This document shows positions 26,030 through 32,921 of a stretch of DNA of 32,921 bases, in pieces. The translations under genes and the position numbers were made by a program. How positions within the stretch are numbered: the first letter of the stretch is position 1; every line of letters begins with the position of its first letter. Source of the DNA: Chloroflexota bacterium (GTDB lineage: Bacteria; Chloroflexota; Anaerolineae; Anaerolineales; Villigracilaceae); NCBI GenBank assembly GCA_024224815.1, contig JAAENC010000898.1, positions 1-32,921 on the forward strand, written 5' to 3'. The notes beneath the pieces are model-generated. The model saw only the letters and a program-made list of their open reading frames with translations. It was not told where the DNA came from and made no database searches.

Positions 26030-26701
26030 TTAGAACCCACGTTGCTGGCCTTGCCAGGGTGCGGGCAGATTTTGATCGAATTCTTCAATGCTGGGACCTT
26101 GTAGATTACGCAAGCGCCATGTGCCATATAGATAGGTGATAACAAGCAGAATAATTAGTGCAGGCCATCCGGTTAGGGTTTGAACCCATGCCAGATTTTC
26201 AGCATCCCCTCCTTGGTATAGTGCGATTTGCCACCAAAATTTCAGCCCAAAGAAAAGCGTCCAGAGGAGGGTGGTTTCGGTGTAGGCGGGGCGGACGCGG
26301 GGGTGCCAGTACCAATCTATTGTCCAGCGGCGAGAGATGAAACTGCTCCAGGCGGTGAGCGGGCGTTTAACGATGAGACTGATAATGCATAGAGCTAGTG
26401 TCAGACCGCCACTGATCAGTCCGGGGAGGAAGAAGCTTTCAGCGCGTCCGAGCAATGTGACCAAGCCAATTGCCAGTAAAACGCTGAGAACGCCGAGCAA
26501 GCCGTAGGTCAGGGATTCGCCCCGTTTTACACGTCGAATGCCGAGGATGACACTTAATCCTAATGCTGTCCACATGGCGATATTGAGTCCCCAAATCGCA
26601 TTTGCGATCAGGAAAATTAGGGGCGGCAAGATAGCGTCTATTAGACGACCACCAAGCACTGAGCGGAATTCATCCAGCAACTCAGAAAATTTATTTGGCA
26701 T
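26030..26701 (-). CDS. DUF3159-like membrane protein, 223 aa
   Basis: A membrane protein with about six helices: an early LIDAILPPLIFLIANAIWG segment, a basic loop (GIRRVKRGES), and a second half with two aromatic motifs (SRRWTIDWYWHPRVRP and FGLKFWWQ). This matches the DUF3159/VC0807-type family, whose function is unknown. Its start overlaps the end of the upstream gene by 11 nt. No catalytic residues are recognised. Confidence 0.72.
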   Translation of the reverse strand: MPNKFSELLDEFRSVLGGRLIDAILPPLIFLIANAIWGLNIAMWTALGLSVILGIRRVKRGESLTYGLLGVLSVLLAIGLVTLLGRAESFFLPGLISGGLTLALCIISLIVKRPLTAWSSFISRRWTIDWYWHPRVRPAYTETTLLWTLFFGLKFWWQIALYQGGDAENLAWVQTLTGWPALIILLVITYLYGTWRLRNLQGPSIEEFDQNLPAPWQGQQRGF

Positions 26702-27020
26702 GTTTTCCCAGCCAGAATTTCATCCAGTCGCCCTGACTTTTTTGTAAGTGAATAAAGGCGTAGAGGGCACCTGCGAAGAAGCCGAGGGTCATCATGGCAA
26801 TTGTCCAGAGAATGGCAATATAGCGCTTTTCTTCTCTGTAGAAAATCCATAAGGAGAAAAGAATGAAGCCTGTGTAGAGATCAACGAGAGAGACAATACC
26901 CCAGGGCATTGATAAGAGCTGGCTGCCTTCGCCTGAGAAATCGCCGATGGTAAATCCGTAGACCAGAACGGCTGTCATGGCAAGGATGCCGAGGAAGGAG
27001 AGCGTTTTTGCTGTTTTCAT
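26691..27020 (-). CDS. DUF1475-like small membrane protein, 109 aa
   Basis: Three hydrophobic helices in 109 residues, with MPWGIVSLVDLYTGF and the RKSQGDWMKFW-type tail seen in DUF1475 proteins. Function unknown. Its ATG overlaps the stop of the upstream gene by one base (TAATG), so the two are translationally coupled. It is one of three consecutive small membrane proteins in the middle of the operon. Confidence 0.75.
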   Translation of the reverse strand: MKTAKTLSFLGILAMTAVLVYGFTIGDFSGEGSQLLSMPWGIVSLVDLYTGFILFSLWIFYREEKRYIAILWTIAMMTLGFFAGALYAFIHLQKSQGDWMKFWLGKHAK

Positions 27021-27361
27021 TAGAGCACCAGAATTAGGCCAAAGATGATCTCAACGACGAGACTAATGATATTGGATTGTTCCACTGATTTATCGGTAAA
27101 CATTGATACGGCACGAACCACAGCGATAGCAAGATACATGATGCCGAGCATTGGGTAGGAAACGCTTGCGTCAAGCAAAAATGCGGCGATGCCAAGGCCG
27201 ATAAATAATGCGCCAAAAATGGAGCGGATTTCGGTGATACCGCGCCCACCAATGGGTTTGATACCGGTGAAGCCCTCGATCTTCGTTGGGGCGACTAAGG
27301 AAAATAGACCTGTTAGGATGGTGCCTATAACGCCTATGACCTGTAGGATATTGAGAAACAT
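27020..27361 (-). CDS. DUF4345-like small membrane protein, 113 aa
   Basis: A four-helix membrane protein with GRGITEIRSIFGALFIGLG in the middle, the pattern of the DUF4345 family, whose role is unknown. It follows the SRPBCC gene by 12 nt and is coupled to the next gene. No catalytic motif is evident. Confidence 0.75.
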   Translation of the reverse strand: MFLNILQVIGVIGTILTGLFSLVAPTKIEGFTGIKPIGGRGITEIRSIFGALFIGLGIAAFLLDASVSYPMLGIMYLAIAVVRAVSMFTDKSVEQSNIISLVVEIIFGLILVL

Positions 27362-27373
27362 GGTAACTCCTTT

Positions 27374-27829
27374 TTATGAGCCGAAAAGCTCGGCCACTTT
27401 TTTCTTTCTGAATTCAAAAATTCTATTTAATTTGTGTTTTACCCAAATGGTGTGGATAATATCACCGAGAATGCCAAAGGGAAGTTCGTAGGTGACTTGA
27501 TCGGTGATCTGCGTGCCGGCTTCGACTGCTTGAAAACGATGTTCGTGATACCAGAAGCGATAGGGGCCGATACGTTGCGCATCCACGAAATAAGTTTTTT
27601 CTTCAACGTGGGCAATTTCTGTGAGCCAGCGCGACTTGGTAAGCGGCATGAAACTGACACGATATTCAATTAATTGTCCCTGAAACATTTTTTCATCGCC
27701 ACCGTGGATGGTTTCAAAGTTCATATCAGGCGGAGTCATCTCATTGAGATTATGGGGCGTTGCGAAGTATGTCCAAACTTCATCAAGAGGGGCGGGGATT
27801 GTTTGTTTATGAGTTATACGGTGGAGCAT
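27374..27829 (-). CDS. SRPBCC (cyclase/dehydrase-like) protein, 151 aa
   Basis: A START-like fold with PAPLDEVWTYFATPHNLNEMTP, a strand reading RFWYHEHRFQ and a long C-terminal helix (VKHKLNRIFEFRKKKVAELF). This form of SRPBCC is often found next to, or fused with, TIGR01777 epimerases, and such an epimerase is encoded in this operon. It probably binds a hydrophobic ligand. It is a distant paralogue of the SRPBCC gene at 21334-21786. Confidence 0.8.
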   Translation of the reverse strand: MLHRITHKQTIPAPLDEVWTYFATPHNLNEMTPPDMNFETIHGGDEKMFQGQLIEYRVSFMPLTKSRWLTEIAHVEEKTYFVDAQRIGPYRFWYHEHRFQAVEAGTQITDQVTYELPFGILGDIIHTIWVKHKLNRIFEFRKKKVAELFGS

Positions 27830-27856
27830 GAATTCTTTCCTTATGCGTGGGAAACG

Positions 27857-28522
27857 CTAGTTTATCCAGATGGCTAACTCAACTAAAGCTGTTGAGTGTA
27901 GCAGTTTTGTGTTTTCTTCCTTTTTTACAATTTCTTGTAATGCTTGAAAACTCTCGTTTAGACCAAGATTGGCATTTGACTTCAAACCTAAGTATTGCCA
28001 CATTTCTTCAATGGCATTATCTAAATTGTTTTGAAGCGGTTTTTGTCTAATAAAGTTGTTTAGCTCTTTTGTGAACTCAGCGAATTCACCATTGGGTAGT
28101 TTTCTTTCATAAAGACGATATTTACCTCTATCTCGTGCCATTACCGAGAAGCGATGGTGTTCCCAGAGTTTTTCTAAAGTGCTTGGTAATGGAATACGCC
28201 CGGGTTCTTTATAGAGATATTTTTCTTGTAGTATTTCAATCTGTGTGTCAGGGGCATCAAGATAATCTGGCCATTTTTCTGTGTCAGCGTCAACAGGAAG
28301 CGGGGAATGATGCTGATAGCCGCGGAATATCATTTCGGTGACGAGCTGTTCATGACGCATGGCTAGCGCTGATAAATAATGCGTCCAGCGCTTGGTCTCG
28401 GGATGCCGAGAATATCCTTTTTTGTTGTTAATGTGGATGGAAGCAAGCCCATGCAGTTCTCGATGTTCTCCGAGCAGGCTCGCGCGGTTCAAATAACCTG
28501 GAGAAATATCCCAAATGCGCAC
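27857..28522 (-). CDS. Pyrimidine-dimer-glycosylase-like protein (Pyr_excise) with DUF1722-like C-terminus, 221 aa
   Basis: The N-terminus has the Pyr_excise signature: MRIWDISPGYLNR, LLGEHRELHGL, NNKKGYSRHPET. The glutamate in GEHREL (E22) aligns with the catalytic Glu23 of T4 endonuclease V (DenV), which removes UV-induced pyrimidine dimers. The Thr2 nucleophile of DenV is not present: position 2 is Arg, so chemistry may differ. The second half (EHHRFSVMARDRGKYRLYER) resembles DUF1722, a domain often next to photolyase. The start codon is GTG, 3 nt after the DegV stop. A UV-repair function fits its place under a light-sensing regulator. Confidence 0.75.
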   Translation of the reverse strand: MRIWDISPGYLNRASLLGEHRELHGLASIHINNKKGYSRHPETKRWTHYLSALAMRHEQLVTEMIFRGYQHHSPLPVDADTEKWPDYLDAPDTQIEILQEKYLYKEPGRIPLPSTLEKLWEHHRFSVMARDRGKYRLYERKLPNGEFAEFTKELNNFIRQKPLQNNLDNAIEEMWQYLGLKSNANLGLNESFQALQEIVKKEENTKLLHSTALVELAIWIN

Positions 28523-28525
28523 AGC

Positions 28526-29365
28526 TTATTTCTCTTTTGCAATGCCAGCAAAACCTAAGGCTCCGATGCCCAAGTTTGTGCCCAGTACAGGCGTGATCTG
28601 TTGGATGATGATCTCTCCATCAGGGAAATATTTGCGTGCTTCTTCTCTCAATGCTTCTGCACGTTCTTGAACCCCAGCGTGGACAATAGCTAATTGCTCA
28701 AAGGGGCCATGTTCATCCAACCATGAGAAGAGGCGGTTCATCGCTTTTTGACGTGTGCGAACGCGATGAGCATCTGGCTTTCCGCCATTCATGAATACAA
28801 GAGGCTTTAAGCGTAATAATTCACCAAAGCGTGCCACGGCAATATGCATCCGTCCGCTGCGACGTAGATATTCGAGGGTGTCCAGCGCGGCAAAGACATA
28901 GGTGCGGGGCATGATCTCGCGTAACTTGCTAACGATCGCTTCTGCTTTTTGCCCCGTTTTCGCCATTTCCGCTGCTCTTTTTACAAGAAACCCCATGCCT
29001 AAGCTGAGTTGGGTTGAATCCAGAACAGTAACGGGGATTTTTGTGAATTCCTTTGCCGCCATGCGCGCGGAGTTGATGGTCGCGCTCAAGGATTCAGAGA
29101 TATGAATGGAAAGGATTTCCTTTGCCCCTTTTTTAACCAGCGTTTCAAAATGCTCGATAAAAAGCGCTGTGCCCGGTGCGGCTGTGCTGGGCGCAGGATC
29201 ATAGTCTGGTAGGCGGCGATAAAACTCTTCTTTCGTGATATTTACACCATCGAAAAAGGCCTCACTACCCATGTTGATGTGTAAGGGCGCAACTTCGATA
29301 CCGTAACGTTCTATCGTTTCAATTGGTAGGTCACACGTACTGTCAGTAAGAATAAAAGTGCTCAT
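28526..29365 (-). CDS. DegV family fatty-acid-binding protein, 279 aa
   Basis: A full-length DegV protein: FILTDSTCDLP start, PLHINMG, TAAPG and HISESLSATINSAR ligand-binding segments, RRSGRMHIA and a closing GTNLGIGALGFAG. Family members bind a fatty acid and may act with FakA in fatty-acid activation. No FakA is encoded here. It has an AGAGAGAG ribosome site. Its role in the light operon may be lipid repair or supply, which is inference. Confidence 0.9.
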   Translation of the reverse strand: MSTFILTDSTCDLPIETIERYGIEVAPLHINMGSEAFFDGVNITKEEFYRRLPDYDPAPSTAAPGTALFIEHFETLVKKGAKEILSIHISESLSATINSARMAAKEFTKIPVTVLDSTQLSLGMGFLVKRAAEMAKTGQKAEAIVSKLREIMPRTYVFAALDTLEYLRRSGRMHIAVARFGELLRLKPLVFMNGGKPDAHRVRTRQKAMNRLFSWLDEHGPFEQLAIVHAGVQERAEALREEARKYFPDGEIIIQQITPVLGTNLGIGALGFAGIAKEK

Positions 29366-29407
29366 ATTTTCTCTCTCTACAAATAAAATTAGTCTGTTTT
29401 TTTTGAA

Positions 29408-30397
29408 TTATGTTGCTTTTTTGCTGGATAAACTCACTAGCCCATTCACAGCCAGGAAGATCAGATAGAGCAGGCCGATTAGCAGATAGTCGATAAAGGG
29501 GATGCGAACGACTTCGTTAAGTCCGGCAATATTTCCACTAAGTGCGTAGTAAAGGCTTATACCAACGACAAAGCTGACTGCAAGTGCGCGCCGTACCCAA
29601 GTGTTTAGCCCGATTCCATACATCTGCGTTAGGACGATCATTGCGCCAAAGCCAAAGGCGAACATGGGCCAAATCCCGGTTCCTTGTGAGATGGCAACCA
29701 GGGTGCCGTGTATGAGTACAAAAGCTTCAAGCAAGAATGTCCAGTATTTATTTAGATGAGCGCGGTTGAAAAGCAAAACTGATTGAGCCAAAAGCAGGAA
29801 TATGTAGAAAAATCCTGCCAGATGCCCAAAGGTGTTTTCCATGGGGTGATACCAGAAGGTATAAATGATGCCCCAGGAGAAAAGATAACCGTGATATTCA
29901 CGCACTACCTGCATAAAGCGTTTGTGGAATTTTACTTTTTTGCCAAAAGCCAATCCGCGACGAGGCGTTTCCAAGATCAGGATAACGACCAACATCAAAA
30001 CAACAGAGCCTTGCGAAGTGACTTCAGGTACAGCAATTGCCAATCCGTCGTACCAAATTTGGGTCTGGATCCAGTGCAAAAGATAGAAAATGCCGTTTAC
30101 AGCCAGCATCGCCCAGTTGAACCAGCGAAAACCATTCTGATATTTCGGTTTTTCCTTTTTGGCCATATAAATGATGACCCAGGCCAAAATATTGTGTAGC
30201 GCATATCCCGTCCAGGCGGTTACATACGCCATTGTCGTTGGGTTGCGCGTTTGCCATGGGTAATAGAAGGAGAAATACTTCTCATTCACTACGTCAAAAC
30301 GGCTCGCAAGGCTCCCCGCTGTTAGCCAGATTACCGTGCTCAACACAAAAGCTGTTGCAATGCTCGATAAGATCGTATTTCTTGTAGATGTTTTCAT
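29408..30397 (-). CDS. Unknown polytopic membrane protein, 329 aa
   Basis: About nine to ten hydrophobic segments fill the protein, with a conserved-looking FYYPWQTRNPTTMAY loop after helix 1, a positively charged loop in the middle (GKKVKFHKRFMQVVREYHGY) and histidines and tryptophans at helix ends (FWYHPMENTFGHLAGF). The histidine pattern could hold a metal or heme, but I see no recognised family. It lies 9 nt after the TIGR01777 epimerase gene and 42 nt before DegV, so it is co-transcribed with both. Confidence 0.75.
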   Translation of the reverse strand: MKTSTRNTILSSIATAFVLSTVIWLTAGSLASRFDVVNEKYFSFYYPWQTRNPTTMAYVTAWTGYALHNILAWVIIYMAKKEKPKYQNGFRWFNWAMLAVNGIFYLLHWIQTQIWYDGLAIAVPEVTSQGSVVLMLVVILILETPRRGLAFGKKVKFHKRFMQVVREYHGYLFSWGIIYTFWYHPMENTFGHLAGFFYIFLLLAQSVLLFNRAHLNKYWTFLLEAFVLIHGTLVAISQGTGIWPMFAFGFGAMIVLTQMYGIGLNTWVRRALAVSFVVGISLYYALSGNIAGLNEVVRIPFIDYLLIGLLYLIFLAVNGLVSLSSKKAT

Positions 30398-30406
30398 CTC
30401 TTCTCC

Positions 30407-31339
30407 CTATAGAAGTGTTTTCAGTGCTTTTTCAAAATCGTCGTGGCCAAAGGTATATCCTTCGGTGAGTAGTTTTTCAGGTACTGCCCGTTGCCCATCA
30501 AGAATTAATGTGGATTTTTCCCCTAAAGCGAGTTTGAGCGCAAAAGCTGGAGCAGGAATAAAACTGGGACGACGCAGAACTCGCCCGGCAATTTTGGCTA
30601 GCTCCCGTTGTTTGACAGGCTGCGGTGCCGAAAGGTTATATACGCCCCGCGCATCTTCATTTTTGAGCAGGAAACGAATGGCATTGATCTCATCTTCGAG
30701 ATGGACCCACGGAACATACTGCTCTCCGCTCCCCAACTTTCCACCCGCAAATAAGCGGAAGGGCAGGAGCATGATGGGCAAAATCCCGCCTTTGGGCGCA
30801 AGTACCAAACCTGTGCGGATGATAACTCGGCGAACGCCTATTTCGTCTAATGCGGCGGTTGAATTTTCCCATATTGCGCAAGTTTCAGAGAGAAAATCCT
30901 TGCCATTTTTGGCATTTTCGCTCACTGGCTCATCATCTGTTGGACCGTAATATCCTACTGCTGATGCCTGAATGAAGACGTCGGGTTTTTTCTGTGCCTT
31001 TTCAATCGCTTTGACGAGTGTTTTGCCAATGTCTGTGCGGCTCTTTTGAATGCGCTCTTTGCTTTCTTTTGTCCAGCGTTTGGTCAGGATAGAGAGTAAG
31101 TTTTCTCCGGCAATGCTTTCACCGGCAAGGTTGATGACCGCGTCATTTTCTTCGACGAGCGCAGCCAAAGCGTCAATATCGGCATTCTGCCATTTTAACG
31201 CTAGCACGCCAGAGGCAAGTGTGTTTCGGGCTTTGTCAGGGTTACGGGTTAGGACACTAACTTGATGCCCATCTGTTAAAAGTGCAGCGGAGAGGGCGCG
31301 TCCGATCAGTCCCGTTCCACCAGTGATAAGAATATTCAT
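30407..31339 (-). CDS. TIGR01777 family epimerase (SDR39U1-like), 310 aa
   Basis: An extended SDR: the N-terminal NAD(P) motif GGTGLIG (7-13), AVINLAGESIAGE, QASAVGYYG and a C-terminal DUF1731 domain (RRPSFIPAPAFALKLALGE, AVPEKLLTEGY). These proteins form the SulA-like/SDR39U1 family, whose substrate is not established. It commonly associates with SRPBCC and cobalamin-MerR neighbours, as here. It starts 18 nt after the regulator gene. Confidence 0.9.
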   Translation of the reverse strand: MNILITGGTGLIGRALSAALLTDGHQVSVLTRNPDKARNTLASGVLALKWQNADIDALAALVEENDAVINLAGESIAGENLLSILTKRWTKESKERIQKSRTDIGKTLVKAIEKAQKKPDVFIQASAVGYYGPTDDEPVSENAKNGKDFLSETCAIWENSTAALDEIGVRRVIIRTGLVLAPKGGILPIMLLPFRLFAGGKLGSGEQYVPWVHLEDEINAIRFLLKNEDARGVYNLSAPQPVKQRELAKIAGRVLRRPSFIPAPAFALKLALGEKSTLILDGQRAVPEKLLTEGYTFGHDDFEKALKTLL

Positions 31340-31357
31340 GATTTCTCCTAATAAACT

Positions 31358-32650
31358 CTAATTTGATGCTTCTTCGAGCAGCCAATTGATGAGTGGTGTT
31401 GCTGCTTCTCCAATTACTTCTTGCAATGTGTTGGTATAAGCTTGGATATATCTTTCGAGGCTAACCTCTTCCATTTTCCTATACGTTAACAGGCGTTTTA
31501 CCCAGCTTAATTCAGGACTAAGAAAGTTAAGGTCGCCAAGGTAAAGCGATGCTGCAATGTTTTCATTGAGATACTCTGTTGCATCTGTAAGTGGCTTGAT
31601 GGGGACATTCCATTGAGATAGAGAATTTGTTAGATGAGCTTGAATTGCTGCGCGTGATATCTCAAAAGTAGTCAGTAGTAATTCGTGAGGACTTTCTGAA
31701 GCTTTTAATATAATCTTTTCTTGGGTTTCGATCAGGGATTGGATCTTTGCGAAAATTGTTTGAAAGTCTTCGCCTAAAAAATGAGCGCTAATATGCTCTT
31801 GAAGACCAGGGGTACTTTGAAAAACACGTCCGCTATAGGCAATGGTTATATTGCTTGAACTCAATTCTTGGACCATTTGCTCAAGTGTTGCAGCTGTTGT
31901 TAATTGTTGTGCCGCAAAAAGTACTAGCTCTGGCTTTATGACCTCTACGGTTTCTTTGAATTGCTCCAGGGGAACATTAGTGCCTAAGTAGATAATATGA
32001 AACCCACGTCGCCGAAGAAAAAGAGTCAGTAAAAGAGATGAGAGCGTGTGTTCTTCTTTTGGGGGGCAAGCAACGATCATTTTTTCTGGGCGTGTTGGTG
32101 CAGGGGATGCCGTGATCATTGTTTCGATGCGACGCATTAATAAAGCGGATGCGAAATGCTCTTGCTGAACGCTAATTTCACCTTTGTACCAGAGTTCACC
32201 GATCTCTCGAATGCTAGGTAACAGGATTTCAGTGAAGACTAGTTCAAGAGGAAATCTTGTGAAAGCTTCACTTGTTACTTGCTCTGCTTGTGCTTCATTA
32301 TATGAGATGCATGCTCTGACCCAATTGTCTTGAAAAACTTTAAGGCGAGATGCTTCAGGTAAATCCTCTTCAATGCGTAACTCTAGTACATTTCGTGCAA
32401 GTGGAGATTCGCCCGCTACAACTTTCCTGTGCCAAAGTTTTGCCGCCTGCCCAATGCGCATGCCTTCTTCTTTGCGTTGCAAAAGCCATTTGATAATTTC
32501 TATATCATGTGAGGAGTAAAGGCGTTGCCCGCCTTCGCTGCGAGCGGGTTGGGGGAGATTATGGCGTCGTTCCCACGCACGAAGGGTATCTGCGTTGATG
32601 CCCGTTTCTCTTAATATAACGCCGAGTCCAAATGTTGCTCTTTGGTTCAT
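31358..32650 (-). CDS. CarH-like MerR regulator with adenosylcobalamin photoreceptor domain and C-terminal extension, 430 aa
   Basis: An N-terminal MerR HTH (TFGLGVILRETGINADTLRAW, about 6-26, with wing EGGQRLYSSHD) is followed by a helical cobalamin cap (about 100-180) and a B12-binding Rossmann domain (about 188-305). The light-sensing motif W154-x9-E164-H165 and the lower-ligand histidine H201 (in KEEHTLSS) are present, as in CarH, which represses DNA in the dark as a tetramer and releases it when light breaks the Co-C bond. About 125 further residues (305-430) form an additional mainly helical domain absent from standard CarH (about 285-300 aa). It is the first gene of the operon it probably controls, with an operator overlapping its own promoter. 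Confidence 0.9.
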   Translation of the reverse strand: MNQRATFGLGVILRETGINADTLRAWERRHNLPQPARSEGGQRLYSSHDIEIIKWLLQRKEEGMRIGQAAKLWHRKVVAGESPLARNVLELRIEEDLPEASRLKVFQDNWVRACISYNEAQAEQVTSEAFTRFPLELVFTEILLPSIREIGELWYKGEISVQQEHFASALLMRRIETMITASPAPTRPEKMIVACPPKEEHTLSSLLLTLFLRRRGFHIIYLGTNVPLEQFKETVEVIKPELVLFAAQQLTTAATLEQMVQELSSSNITIAYSGRVFQSTPGLQEHISAHFLGEDFQTIFAKIQSLIETQEKIILKASESPHELLLTTFEISRAAIQAHLTNSLSQWNVPIKPLTDATEYLNENIAASLYLGDLNFLSPELSWVKRLLTYRKMEEVSLERYIQAYTNTLQEVIGEAATPLINWLLEEASN

Positions 32651-32678
32651 TTATGCATTCCTTTTTTGAAGATGCTCT

Positions 32679-32707
32679 ATATTATCAAGGAAAATACGTG
32701 TTGTCAA
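32679..32707 (-). promoter_or_regulatory. Sigma70-type promoter of the light operon
   Basis: On the minus strand TTGACA (32707-32702) is followed by exactly 17 nt and then TAATAT (32684-32679): a perfect -35 and a one-mismatch -10 at ideal spacing, about 30 nt before the regulator ATG. The -35 box lies inside the left arm of the inverted repeat at 32701-32743, so repressor binding would block RNA polymerase. Confidence 0.8.
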
Positions 32708-32743
32708 AGTTTTGCACATATTTTCTTTGCAAAACCTTGACAG
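32701..32743. promoter_or_regulatory. Operator-like 16-bp inverted repeat overlapping the -35 box
   Basis: TTGTCAAAGTTTTGCA (32701-32716) is mirrored by TGCAAAACCTTGACAG (32728-32743), with 14 of 16 positions complementary and an 11-nt spacer. Both arms contain a TTGACA box, pointing in opposite directions. It is the likely binding site of the CarH-like regulator encoded next to it. The right-arm TTGACA may also serve a weak rightward promoter (possible -10 TATCCT near 32758). Confidence 0.7.
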
Positions 32744-32771
32744 ACCGTGATGCTTCATATCCTCCCGGACA

Positions 32772-32791
32772 CTTTGATATTACTATCAAAG
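32772..32791. repeat. Perfect 8-bp inverted repeat upstream of the transposase fragment
   Basis: CTTTGATA and TATCAAAG flank a TTAC loop. The arms resemble the outer part of the operator arms (TGTCAAAG), so this may be a secondary regulator site. It might instead belong to the end of the adjacent mobile element. Confidence 0.45.
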
Positions 32792-32810
32792 GAGCGAATT
32801 GGAGGAATAT

Positions 32811-32921
32811 ATGCATCCGGAAGCAAAGAAAGAATTAAGAGCTCGATTATGCAGAGTTTGCTGGTGTCACGAAAGCATGCAGAGAATTTAAAGTTCCACG
32901 ATCAACCTTTTATGAATGGAA
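32811..32921 (+). pseudogene. N-terminal transposase fragment, apparently frameshifted (cut by window end)
   Basis: ATG at 32811 after GGAGGAAT opens a frame reading MHPEAKKELRAR. A helix-turn-helix segment typical of IS481/IS3-like transposases (DYAEFAGVTKACREF, then VPRSTFYEW) follows in a different frame from about 32842. An indel near 32838-32845 would join them. The start is therefore damaged, or the frame is changed by a sequence error. The remainder is outside the window. Confidence 0.6.

Noticed and set aside
30336-30950. 204-codon open frame on + opposite the TIGR01777 epimerase
   Set aside because: It has a serine/arginine-rich, low-complexity composition typical of an antisense shadow, and the opposite strand encodes a clear epimerase.
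1-32921. CRISPR array, rRNA or phage modules
   Set aside because: No regularly spaced repeats, rRNA-like segments or phage structural genes were seen.

Overview
The window looks like a chromosomal segment of a bacterium of moderate to low G+C, most likely a Chloroflexota (Anaerolineae-like) lineage. This is inferred from the gene mix: a cobalamin-type MerR photoreceptor beside a TIGR01777 epimerase and DegV, an F420-type PPOX oxidoreductase, and several small DUF membrane proteins. No rRNA or ribosomal protein marker is present to confirm the taxon. Two large, unrelated gene blocks converge on a short junction near 18.4-19.2 kb.

Block 1 (about 204-18370, all on +, visibly AT-richer) is a surface polysaccharide locus built around sulfation. 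It holds a large GT-C-like membrane protein, an ABC exporter, three tandem paralogous proteins that join an N-terminal glycosyltransferase-like domain to one or two sulfotransferase domains, a lipoprotein-type sulfatase broken by an in-frame TGA, a stand-alone sulfotransferase, a GT2, two GT4 enzymes and a second GT-C-like membrane protein split by a frameshift in a T7 run. Together these suggest synthesis, export and tailoring of a sulfated glycan, with six sulfotransferase domains on four polypeptides.

Junction (18371-19235): decayed sequence, a degenerate initiator tRNA-like gene (CAT anticodon) with a hairpin terminator, a strong terminator for the leftward operon, and a perfect 13-bp inverted repeat. 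The tRNA remnant and the compositional change suggest that block 1 is an acquired island.

Block 2 (32650 down to 19236, all on -) is a tightly packed run of 18 genes, with gaps of about 45 nt or less and several stop/start overlaps. Its first gene is a CarH-like AdoCbl photoreceptor/repressor with the W-x9-EH light-sensing motif and an extra C-terminal domain. A near-perfect TTGACA-N17-TAATAT promoter has its -35 box inside a 16-bp inverted repeat, so the operon is probably autoregulated and opened by light. Its products include a pyrimidine-dimer-glycosylase-like protein, TspO, a pheophorbide-oxygenase-like Rieske protein, an alpha/beta hydrolase, an F420-type oxidoreductase, SDR/epimerase enzymes, two SRPBCC proteins, an MFS exporter, DegV, several unknown membrane proteins and, last, a peroxiredoxin-like protein. 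That last gene has a TGA exactly at the first position of its CxxC motif, followed by a bacterial-SECIS-like hairpin, so it is most likely a selenoprotein. The simplest reading is a light and photo-oxidative stress operon, without carotenoid genes, ending in a selenoprotein.

Both window ends carry transposase-like fragments on the + strand: a C-terminal piece at 2-124 and an apparently frameshifted N-terminal piece from 32811.
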